A stretch of DNA of 64,000 bases, taken from assembly GCA_963695195.1 (NCBI GenBank), contig CAVOGE010000007.1, forward strand, positions 1,240,001 through 1,304,000. Reading direction: 5' to 3'. Positions 15,813-23,278 of the stretch are shown piece after piece; position 1 is the first letter of the stretch; each line of letters starts with the position of its first letter. A program made the translations under genes and the position numbers. A model generated the notes under the pieces. The model was given only the letters and a program-made list of their open reading frames with translations. It searched no databases and had not been told where the DNA came from. This DNA comes from CF-167 sp963695195 (GTDB taxonomy: Bacteria; Chloroflexota; Limnocylindria; QHBO01).

Positions 15813-17477
15813 ATGGCCACCAAGCCGGTCATCCTCACCGTCGACGACGACCTGCCCGTCCTGCGTGCCGTCGAGCGCGATCTGCGCACGCGCTACGGGC
15901 AGGACTACCGGATCGTGGCTGCCAACTCCGGTGCCGAAGCACTCGAGGCTGTCCGCCAGCTCACCCAGCGGGGCAGCGCCGTGGCGGTCCTCCTGTCGGA
16001 CCAGCGGATGCCACAGATGACCGGGGCCGAGTTCCTGGCAGCAGCACTCGAGCTCCAGCCTGATGCGAAGCGTGTGCTGCTCACGGCCTACGCCGATACG
16101 GACGTCGCCATCCGCGCGATCAACGAGATCCGCCTCGACCACTACATCCTCAAGCCATGGGATCCGCCTGAAGAGAAGCTCTACCCGATCCTGGACGACC
16201 TCCTCTCGGACTGGAGCGCCACCTTCCAGCCGTCGTTCGAGGGGCTGAGGCTGCTCGCCGGACGCTGGGCACCGGGCGGGCACCAGATCCGCGACTTCCT
16301 GACGCGGAACCAGGTCCCCTACGCGTGGCTCGACCCGGTCGAGGACGAGGCGGGACGTCGGCTGGCCGCCTCGCTCGAAGGCGGAGTCGCCGGCGATCCG
16401 GCGATCCCGGTGGTGCTCTTCCCCGATGGGACGGTGATGCGTGACCCCACGACGCGCCAGATCGCCGAGCGTGTTGGGCTCCAGGTCAAGGCCGTGCTGC
16501 CGTTCTACGACATGGTGATCGTGGGAGGAGGCCCGGCCGGGCTGGCCGCCGCGGTCTACGGGGCAAGTGAGGGACTGAAGACGCTGCTCGTTGAGCGCGA
16601 GGCGCCGGGAGGACAGGCAGGAACGACCAGCCGCATCGAGAACTACCTCGGCTTTCCGGCTGGCCTCTCGGGCGCCGACCTGGCTCGCCGCGGGCTGGCC
16701 CAGGCGCGTCGCCTGGGCGCCGAGATACTCAGCTCCGACGAGGTGAGCGGGATTCGACGCGAGGATCCCTACCGCGTCGTAACGCTGACCAGCGGCGCCG
16801 AGATCAGCTGCCACGCGGTCGTGGTATCGACCGGGGTCAGCTATCGCCAGCTCGAGCTGCCCGGAGCGGCGGAGCTGGCGGGCGCAGGGATCTACTACGG
16901 CGCGGCAACCACCGAGGCGGCCCTGTATCGCGACCAGGAGATTGGCGTCGTCGGTGGCGGAAACTCGGCCGGCCAGGCGGCCGTGCATCTCGCCCGATTT
17001 GCGAAGCGGGTGGTGCTGATGGTGCGCACCGCCGAGCTCTCGGCGATGAGCCAGTACCTGATCGACCAGATGGCGGCCATTCCCAACATCGACATTCGCT
17101 TCAACACGTCGATCAGCGCCGTACATGGCGAGGGCCACCTCGCATCGGTGACGGTTGCGGGGCCCGAGGGGGACCAAGAGTTGGCCCTGGCGGCGCTCTT
17201 CGTCTTCATCGGTCAGCAGCCTCGTACGGAGTGGCTCGAGGGATCGGTGCTGCGCGACCAGGGAGGCTTCGTCATCACCGGCGCGGCACTCCTCGAGGAC
17301 GGAAAGCCGCCAGCGGGCTGGGGGAGCGCCCGTGAGCCATTCCTGCTTGAGTCGAGCCTGCCGGGCGTATTTGCGGCCGGGGACGTGCGACATCGGTCGG
17401 TCAAGCGGATCGCCAGCGCGGTCGGCGAGGGAGCCATGTCGGTGCAGTTCGTCCACCAGTACCTCGCGGGACTGTAG
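15813..17477 (+). CDS. Response-regulator receiver fused to a thioredoxin-reductase-like FAD/NAD(P) oxidoreductase
   Basis: 554 residues in three parts. Residues 1-135 are a receiver domain: acidic pocket TVDDDLP, phospho-acceptor Asp in LLSDQRMPQMTG, LLTAY and KPW. Residues 140-230 look like a glutaredoxin-fold domain without a CxxC. Residues 232-554 are a TrxR-like flavoprotein: FAD motif VIVGGGPAGLAAAVYGASEG, ERxAPGGQAG, NADPH motif GVVGGGNSAGQAA and AAGDVRHRSVKR. The redox-active CxxC expected in TrxR is replaced by GAAT (YYGAATTEA), so it cannot reduce a disulfide in the usual way. The kinase gene follows after 12 nt. I read it as an oxidoreductase output controlled by phosphorylation. 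Confidence 0.92.
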   Translation: MATKPVILTVDDDLPVLRAVERDLRTRYGQDYRIVAANSGAEALEAVRQLTQRGSAVAVLLSDQRMPQMTGAEFLAAALELQPDAKRVLLTAYADTDVAIRAINEIRLDHYILKPWDPPEEKLYPILDDLLSDWSATFQPSFEGLRLLAGRWAPGGHQIRDFLTRNQVPYAWLDPVEDEAGRRLAASLEGGVAGDPAIPVVLFPDGTVMRDPTTRQIAERVGLQVKAVLPFYDMVIVGGGPAGLAAAVYGASEGLKTLLVEREAPGGQAGTTSRIENYLGFPAGLSGADLARRGLAQARRLGAEILSSDEVSGIRREDPYRVVTLTSGAEISCHAVVVSTGVSYRQLELPGAAELAGAGIYYGAATTEAALYRDQEIGVVGGGNSAGQAAVHLARFAKRVVLMVRTAELSAMSQYLIDQMAAIPNIDIRFNTSISAVHGEGHLASVTVAGPEGDQELALAALFVFIGQQPRTEWLEGSVLRDQGGFVITGAALLEDGKPPAGWGSAREPFLLESSLPGVFAAGDVRHRSVKRIASAVGEGAMSVQFVHQYLAGL

Positions 17478-17489
17478 GCCGACGCGCCG

Positions 17490-18869
17490 ATGACGCTTGA
17501 GGCGCTGCGCGCCACGCCGCTCTTCGCGGAGCTGCCGGAGGAGTTCCTGGAGCGCCTCGCCGCCAATGTCGTGCCGATGCAGCTCGCCGCCGGCGAGTTG
17601 CTGATCACCGAGGGAGACCAGGCCGATGACCTGTTCGTGGTCGTCTCGGGTGAGCTCGACGTCACCAAGCGTTCCGGCAACGCCGAGATTCCGCTGGCGC
17701 GGGTCGGACCCGGGGCGATCCAGGGTGAGCTTGCCGCGCTCGAGCGAGGCCGACGCATGGCATCGGTCCGCGCGCTGACCCCCGCCGAGGTGCTCCGCAT
17801 CCCGTACGCCGCCGTCCGAGACCTGCTCTCAGGCGGGCCTGATGCCGCTCTCGGAATCATCCGTACCATCATCGTCCGCCTGCGTGGCATGGAGTCGACC
17901 CTGCGGCAGCGCGAGAAGCTCGCTGGTCTGGGAACCCTCGCTGCAGGACTGGCCCACGAGCTGAACAATCCCGCCGCGGCCATTCGTCGCTCCGTAGAGG
18001 AGCTGGCGCGCGCCATCGACGAGCGCAACGAGCTGCACCCACCACACGAGCTGATGGAGCTCAGGCCAGGCGATTCGGAAGGACCGATGGACGCGCTCGC
18101 GCGGTCCGACGCGATCGACGAGCTCGGCGAACTGGTCGGCGACGCCGACGCGGCGTCGGCGCTGGTGGATGCAGGATGGGACGTCGAGCAGTTGCGCGTC
18201 GCCTTCCGCGACCTCGATCCCGCCGCGGCGCGCGATGCAGCCAACTGGCTTGCCGCATCGGCCAAGGTGCAGGGCCTGCTGGCAGAGGTGCGCATGGCCG
18301 GCGATCGGATCAGCGAGATCGTGGCGGCAGTGAAGGGGTACGCCTACCTCGACCAGGCGCCGGTGCAGCGCATCGATGTGCGCAAGGGCCTCGACGACAC
18401 GCTCGTGATCCTGCGGCACAAGCTCAAGGCCGGTATTGACGTCACCCGCGACTACGACCCGAACCTCCCCGAGATCGAGGCGTTCGGGAGCGAATTGAAC
18501 CAGGTCTGGACCAACCTGATCGACAACGCGGCGGACGCCATGGGCGGGAACGGCACCCTGGACCTCCGCGCCGAGCGGACCGATGCGGGGGGTGTCCGGG
18601 TATCGATCTGCGACTCGGGACCTGGCATCCCTCCCGACGTGGCAGCCAAGATCTTCGAGCCGTTCTTCACCACCAAGCCGCCCGGCGTCGGCTCCGGGCT
18701 GGGCCTGCACATCAGCCACAACGTGGTGGTCCGCCACGGGGGCCGGATGGACGTCGAGACCGAGCCGGGACGCACCTGCTTCGTCGTCACCATTCCGCCG
18801 ACGCTGCCCGCCGCACGGCCGGTCGAGGCCGATGAGCGTGGCGCCAGAGTCCCCTCGCCCGATGGATGA
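17490..18869 (+). CDS. Sensor histidine kinase with N-terminal cyclic-nucleotide-binding-type domain
   Basis: 459-residue soluble kinase. Residues 1-125 form a cNMP-binding-type jelly roll (LRATPLFAELPEEFLERLA, GDQADDLFVVVSGELDV, QGELAALERGRRMASVRA). A linker follows, then HisKA with the phospho-His in LAAGLAHELNNPAA. The ATPase domain starts near 325 with N-box NQVWTNLIDNAADAM, G1 DSGPGIP, F-box FEPFFTT and G2 GSGLGLHIS. It has no membrane segment, so it senses something in the cytoplasm. It is the obvious phosphodonor for the receiver fusion 12 nt upstream and overlaps the next membrane gene by 38 nt. Confidence 0.93.
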   Translation: MTLEALRATPLFAELPEEFLERLAANVVPMQLAAGELLITEGDQADDLFVVVSGELDVTKRSGNAEIPLARVGPGAIQGELAALERGRRMASVRALTPAEVLRIPYAAVRDLLSGGPDAALGIIRTIIVRLRGMESTLRQREKLAGLGTLAAGLAHELNNPAAAIRRSVEELARAIDERNELHPPHELMELRPGDSEGPMDALARSDAIDELGELVGDADAASALVDAGWDVEQLRVAFRDLDPAAARDAANWLAASAKVQGLLAEVRMAGDRISEIVAAVKGYAYLDQAPVQRIDVRKGLDDTLVILRHKLKAGIDVTRDYDPNLPEIEAFGSELNQVWTNLIDNAADAMGGNGTLDLRAERTDAGGVRVSICDSGPGIPPDVAAKIFEPFFTTKPPGVGSGLGLHISHNVVVRHGGRMDVETEPGRTCFVVTIPPTLPAARPVEADERGARVPSPDG

Positions 18870-19398
18870 CTGGCTCGTTCTGGCCCACGTGGCTGCGGTG
18901 CTGGGGCTCATGCTCGCGCACGGCGTGCACGCAACGGTGATGTGGAGATTCCATGGCGAACCCGACCCGGAGCGGGCGCTGGCATTCTTCGAGGTCGTGC
19001 CGAGCACCGCCCTCATCCGGATCCTGCTGGCGGTCATCGTGCTGACCGGCGCGGCTGCCGGCTTCGCCCGATCGTCGTGGGGGCAGGGTTGGATCTGGAC
19101 GTCTCTGGTACTGCTGGCCGTCATGAGCGAGGCGATGCGCCGCTGGGGCGGCGGCTATTACGGGCTCGTCCAGGCAGCGGCCGAGAAGGCGATCGCGGAT
19201 CGCGCCCTCGACGCGGGCTCGTCCATCTGGCAAGACGAATACGACGCGGCCCGGTCGAGCTGGCAGGTGGTTGGCGTCTCGATCATCGGTCTCGGAGGAC
19301 TGCTCGTCATCCTCTGGCTGATGATGTCAAGCCGTTCTGAGCAGGGGGCCGGGTACCAGGACCCGGCGAGCGTCGCACTGGCGCGATTGCCCTCCTGA
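18832..19398 (+). CDS. Four-helix membrane protein, DUF2269-like
   Basis: 188 residues with four predicted helices: VLAHVAAVLGLMLAHGVHATVMW, ALIRILLAVIVLTGAAAGFA, WIWTSLVLLAVMSEAMRRW and VVGVSIIGLGGLLVILWLMM (each given in brief). The first helix His-x7-8-Gly-x4-5-His plan is like DUF2269 and other small membrane proteins that may bind haem, but I am not certain of the family. The start may be ATG 18832 or 18862. The 5' end overlaps the kinase gene, making the third cistron of the redox-signalling operon. Confidence 0.7.
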   Translation: MSVAPESPRPMDDWLVLAHVAAVLGLMLAHGVHATVMWRFHGEPDPERALAFFEVVPSTALIRILLAVIVLTGAAAGFARSSWGQGWIWTSLVLLAVMSEAMRRWGGGYYGLVQAAAEKAIADRALDAGSSIWQDEYDAARSSWQVVGVSIIGLGGLLVILWLMMSSRSEQGAGYQDPASVALARLPS

Positions 19399-19658
19399 CT
19401 CGGACCAGTACCTCCGGGGTAACCTTGCGGTGCGCAGGTGCACCGCTTTCGCGCCGACCACCGCACCCGACTGCCCCAGGCCGCCCCATTCCGCCCGCTT
19501 CTCGCCCCCCAGAGGTACTAGGCAGCGGCGGTACCCGGTGCTACGCTTCCGGTCCGATTCTGTCCGACGAGTCAGATTGGCGACCCATTCGGACGTAGCA
19601 CTTATCGCCGATTCCGTCATTCGGCGGCAGTTGTAGCAACCAGGGAGGCGTACATCGC

Positions 19659-21368
19659 GTGAACACTTTCGCACGCACTCGCAGCAAGGGGATCGGGCTT
19701 CCGACCCTTGCATCCATCGGCATCATCCTCGCATCACTCATGCTGGGCGCCACGGTGTCGCGGAGCGCGGCCACCGACCTCCAGCCGGCCGCCTGTGAGC
19801 GACCGCTCGACGTGGTCCTGATCATCGACCGCTCAGGTTCGATGGACCTGGTGACCGACGGCCAGTCCCGCCTCGGATGGGCCAAGGACGCCGCGAACAA
19901 CCTCGTCACCGCCCTCAATGACAATGGTGGCGTCGGGGGCACCGGCCTGCACCAGGTGGGACTCACCACCTACGGCAACCGCGACAACAGTGACGGCGTT
20001 CCCGCCGGATTCACCCGCGACCTTCAGATGGGTGGATCGGACGCGACGGCCGTCCACAACGCTATCAATGCCTACTCCGACACCGCGGGCACCGGCAACA
20101 CGCCGTTCCGCTTCGGCATGGCTGATGGCTTCGACAACATGCTCGACGGCGACCGGACCGTGGTCGACGGCGTTGCCGTCCTCCAGGTCCTGATCTTCCT
20201 TTCCGACGGTCGACCAAACCCCGACAGCCTTGACCCGGGGTCGCGTCCATCGACGGACGACATCAACGCGTACCTGGCCGCAGCTGACCAGGCGTATGGC
20301 ATCGCCATCGGGCCCGACGGCCAGGGCGAGCCGCTGAGCGAGCCGGACCTTGACCTGATGCACGCCATCTCGAACCCGGACCCGGCCAACTTCCGCCACG
20401 TCGTTGACGCGGTGAGCCTGCCGAACCTGTTCAAGGACATCGCCGAGGAGCTCCTCTGCGGCGACATCCAGATCGAGAAGATCGCGGAGCCCACGGAGCT
20501 TCCGTTCGGCGGCGGCCCGGTGACCTACACCTATGCCGTACAGAACGCCCAGGACGGCACGCCCTTCGAGAACGTTGTTGTGGAGGACGACCGTTGCGCT
20601 TCGGTTAACTTCGACGGCGGAGACGACAACGACGACGGCCTGCTGCAGTTCGGCGAGGTCTGGAACTACTCCTGCACCATGGAAATCACTGAGGACACGA
20701 CCAACACGGCCTGTGTCGAGGGTGAGTTCGTCCAGTCCGACGGCGCCACCGACACGGCCTGCGATGAAGTGACCGTTACGGTTGGGCCGCCACCGCCCGG
20801 CGAGCCGGACATTCACATCAGCAAGAGCCACGACGCCGGTGACGGCACCGTGGAGCCTGGGACGCTGGTCACCTACACCTACGAGGTGGAGAACACGGGC
20901 GACGTCGCGCTGCTGAATGTTGACGTGATCGACTGGATCAGCGACAGCGACAACGAGGTTGCCTGCGAGCCAGTGGAGCGCGGGGACGACATCGACGGCA
21001 ACGACGACGATGTCCTCGATGTCGGCGAGATCTGGGGCTTCTCCTGCTCGACTGAGCTCAAGGTGACGACGGAGAACACCGCGTGTGTGACCGCCGACGT
21101 TGCCCAGAGCGACGAGAGCATCGAGGACTGCGACGACGAGCAAGTCGAGGTCTCTCACTCGCCCTCGGCGTCACCGACTCCGACCCAGTCCGCCGAAGGG
21201 AGCGTTGGAGCTGGCACCGGTACTCCCGAGGAGTCGCTGCCGGACGGGGCTTTGAGCCTGTCAGGTGGCGCCGGGGCGCTCCCCACCATCTTCTTCGGCT
21301 TCGTCCTGGTGGCTTCGCTCGGCTCGCTGGCCTACGCCAACGTGCGTGCCACGCGCCGCCGTCTGTAG
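19659..21368 (+). CDS. Secreted VWA-domain surface protein with DUF11-like repeats and C-terminal anchor
   Basis: 569 residues. A signal-type N-terminus (residues 1-40, TLASIGIILASLMLGATV) is followed by a von Willebrand A domain with a full MIDAS motif DRSGSMDL, downstream Thr and FLSDGRPNP (about 47-265). Two DUF11-like beta domains follow, each with VTYTYxVxN and an acidic DGxDDNDDG-type loop that could bind calcium, ending in TxNTACV. A Ser/Pro/Thr linker leads to a C-terminal helix (PTIFFGFVLVASLGSLAYA) and RRRL. The end resembles a wall-sorting signal without a clear LPxTG. GTG start at 19659 with GGGAGG 10-11 nt upstream. Likely an adhesin. Confidence 0.88.
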   Translation: MNTFARTRSKGIGLPTLASIGIILASLMLGATVSRSAATDLQPAACERPLDVVLIIDRSGSMDLVTDGQSRLGWAKDAANNLVTALNDNGGVGGTGLHQVGLTTYGNRDNSDGVPAGFTRDLQMGGSDATAVHNAINAYSDTAGTGNTPFRFGMADGFDNMLDGDRTVVDGVAVLQVLIFLSDGRPNPDSLDPGSRPSTDDINAYLAAADQAYGIAIGPDGQGEPLSEPDLDLMHAISNPDPANFRHVVDAVSLPNLFKDIAEELLCGDIQIEKIAEPTELPFGGGPVTYTYAVQNAQDGTPFENVVVEDDRCASVNFDGGDDNDDGLLQFGEVWNYSCTMEITEDTTNTACVEGEFVQSDGATDTACDEVTVTVGPPPPGEPDIHISKSHDAGDGTVEPGTLVTYTYEVENTGDVALLNVDVIDWISDSDNEVACEPVERGDDIDGNDDDVLDVGEIWGFSCSTELKVTTENTACVTADVAQSDESIEDCDDEQVEVSHSPSASPTPTQSAEGSVGAGTGTPEESLPDGALSLSGGAGALPTIFFGFVLVASLGSLAYANVRATRRRL

Positions 21369-21376
21369 GTAAGCTC

Positions 21377-21407
21377 GTCAGGCCCCTGGTCAATCCAGGG
21401 GCCTGAC
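21377..21407 (+). terminator. Hairpin terminator after the VWA gene
   Basis: Perfect 13-bp stem (GTCAGGCCCCTGG with its complement) and the loop TCAAT, 8 nt after the stop. No T-run follows. Confidence 0.75.
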
Positions 21408-21514
21408 CTCGTCAGTCTCGCGGGCCGCCAGGGTCCGCGAGACATCACCAGCCCCCCTGGCAGGAACGGGGTACGGGATTTGCGTCCTGTGCCCCGTTTT
21501 CTGATTTCCGGGGC

Positions 21515-21543
21515 TTGACACCATCGTCCGGCGCTTCTACTGT
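21515..21543 (+). promoter_or_regulatory. Promoter of the T-box/trpB2 transcript
   Basis: TTGACA (21515-21520), a 17-nt spacer, TACTGT (21538-21543). It is one of the best sigma-70-type promoters in the window and puts the RNA 5' end at about 21550, just before Stem I of the T-box. Confidence 0.75.
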
Positions 21544-21549
21544 CCGCGG

Positions 21550-21855
21550 CTACAGGTGAATACGGCGACGATCGGGACGAGTACCCGTTCAGGCGAGCCC
21601 ACAGGGAGTCGGGGAGAGTGAAACCCCGGCGGCGGCGCGAACGGCGAATGGACCCGGGAGCTCCGGCTGAGAACGCGTCCGGCATCGATCTGGCGCAAGT
21701 AGCGACCGGCGGAGAGGCACCGATAGCGAAGCCGAGATCATCGTTTGCACCGTGCGGGCCGTGATCGAATGAGCCCGGGTGAGAACACCGGGGAACAAAG
21801 GTGGCACCACGAGAAGACCCCCTCGTCCTTTCAAGACGAAGGGGTTTGTTGTTCT
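21550..21855 (+). promoter_or_regulatory. T-box riboswitch, tryptophan specifier
   Basis: Leader RNA that reads uncharged tRNA. Stem I: a CGGG/CCCG lower helix encloses a specifier loop with AGTA on the 5' side (near 21580) and GAATGGACC on the 3' side, so the specifier codon is TGG (21649-21651) for tryptophan. The distal part has AGGGAG and a GAGAGTGAAACC apical motif. The T-box bulge TGGCACC (21802-21808) lies in an antiterminator AAAGG/CCTTT (21797-21801, 21827-21831) plus ACGAG/CTCGT (21809-21813, 21822-21826). The variable base C of TGGC would pair with the G73 of tRNA-Trp, agreeing with the specifier. Confidence 0.9.
21817..21855 (+). terminator. T-box transcription terminator
   Basis: ACCCCCTCGTC pairs with GACGAAGGGGT across a 7-nt loop, with one bulged A, and a T-rich run (TTTGTTGTTCT) follows. 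Its 5' arm shares CTCGT with the antiterminator, so the two folds are mutually exclusive: a class I, transcriptional T-box. Confidence 0.85.
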
Positions 21856-21870
21856 CAGGAGGTCGCCGTC

Positions 21871-23219
21871 ATGTCCGGTTCCCCGCAGCGTCGGTTCATG
21901 CTCCCCGAGAGCGAGCTGCCGACCCACTTCTACAACATCGCAGCAGACCTGCCCGAACCACTTCCGCCGCCGCTCCACCCGGGCACCCGTGAACCGATCG
22001 GCCCGGCCGACCTGGCGCCGCTCTTCGCCATGGAGCTGATCCGCCAGGAGGTGAGCACCGAGCGGTTCATCGAGATCCCCGAAGGCGTGCGCGAGGCGTA
22101 CCGCATCTTCCGGCCGTCACCGCTCATGCGGGCCGTCGGGCTGGAGCGAGCGCTCGATACCCCGGCGCACATCTACTACAAGAACGAATCGGTCTCTCCC
22201 GCCGGCTCCCACAAGCCGAACACTGCCATCGCGCAGGCCTACTACAACAAGGCTGAGGGAGTGACGCGCCTCGTCACCGAGACCGGGGCCGGCCAGTGGG
22301 GCAGCGCGCTGGCGTTCGCCGGCTCGCTGTTCGGGATCGAGACCAAGGTCTACATGGTCCGCGTCAGCTACGAGCAGAAGCCGTATCGGCGCAGCTTCAT
22401 CGAGACGTTCGGGGCGACCGTTGTCCCGAGCCCGTCGACCGAGACGAACGCCGGTCGCACGATCCTGGCCGCTGATCCGGACTCGACCGGCAGCCTGGGC
22501 ATCGCCATCAGCGAGGCGATCGAGGTGGCGGCCACGCACGACGACACGAAGTACTCGCTCGGCAGCGTCCTCAACCACGTGCTGCTGCACCAGACGGTGA
22601 TCGGGCAGGAGGCGATCAAGCAGATGGCCATGGCCGGCGAGGCGCCCGACGTGGTGATCGGCTGCGCCGGGGGCGGCTCGAACTTCGCCGGCATCGCCTT
22701 CCCGTTCCTGGCGCGACCGCCTGCAGCGGGCGTTCAGCCACGCGTTTCCTGGCGGTGGAGCCGGCCTCGTGCCCGGCCCTGACCAGGGGGGAGTATCGGT
22801 ACGACTTCGGCGACACCGCGGGATCGACCCCGCTCCTCAAGATGCACACCCTCGGGAACGGCTTCCGGCCGGCCCCGATCCACGCCGGCGGGCTGCGCTA
22901 CCACGGCATGGCGCCGATGGTCTCGCACCTCAAGGAGCTGGGCTTCATCGAGGCGCGGGCCTACGCCCAGAACACCTGCTTCGACGCGGCCCTGCAGTTC
23001 GCGCGCACGGAGGGGATCATCCCTGCGCCGGAGTCGAGCCACGCCATCCGCGCGGCGATCGACGAGGCGCTCGCGGCGCGGGAGGCGGGCGAGGAGCGCG
23101 TGATCCTCTTCAACCTCTCCGGCCACGGCTACTTCGACATGGCCGCCTACGACGACTACCTGGCCGGACGCCTGGTGGACGTCGCATACGAGCCGCAGAT
23201 GGAGGCGGTGGCCGTCTAG
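21871..23219 (+). pseudogene. trpB: TrpB2-type tryptophan synthase beta chain with two frameshifts
   Basis: PLP enzyme joining indole and serine to tryptophan. The reading frame starts at ATG 21871 with AGGAGG 8 nt upstream. NESVSPAGSHKPNTA carries the PLP lysine and GCAGGGSNFAG the phosphate loop. The long N-terminus and AxYYxKAEGV mark the TrpB2 branch (COG1350). The frame breaks twice: after FPFL (extra G, 22710-22711) and before FLAVEPASCP (extra T, 22745-22747). Removing both gives a smooth 448-residue protein and a length divisible by three. Control by the Trp T-box suggests the gene is or recently was in use, so assembly error is a strong alternative to decay. Confidence 0.88.
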
Positions 23220-23233
23220 CTGTGCGCAGTGAC

Positions 23234-23268
23234 GAGGCGCCCCGCAGTGTCGGGCCGCGGGGCGCCTC
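23234..23268 (+). terminator. Hairpin terminator after trpB2
   Basis: Perfect 12-bp stem (GAGGCGCCCCGC and complement) with an 11-nt loop, between convergent trpB2 and the MMPL gene; it may serve both strands. Confidence 0.75.
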
Positions 23269-23278
23269 AGCCCACGTA

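Noticed and set aside
15699..17456. A 585-codon open frame antisense to the receiver/TrxR fusion
   Set aside because: The sense strand has full receiver, FAD and NADPH motifs; the antisense product is His/Arg-rich with no domain.
19431..19450. Hairpin GCGGTGC/GCACCGC after the DUF2269-like gene
   Set aside because: Only 7 bp and no T-run; too common at this GC content to call a terminator.
19833..21158. A 441-codon frame antisense to the VWA gene
   Set aside because: Val/Asp repeats mirror the acidic DDNDDG repeats on the other strand; no start signal.
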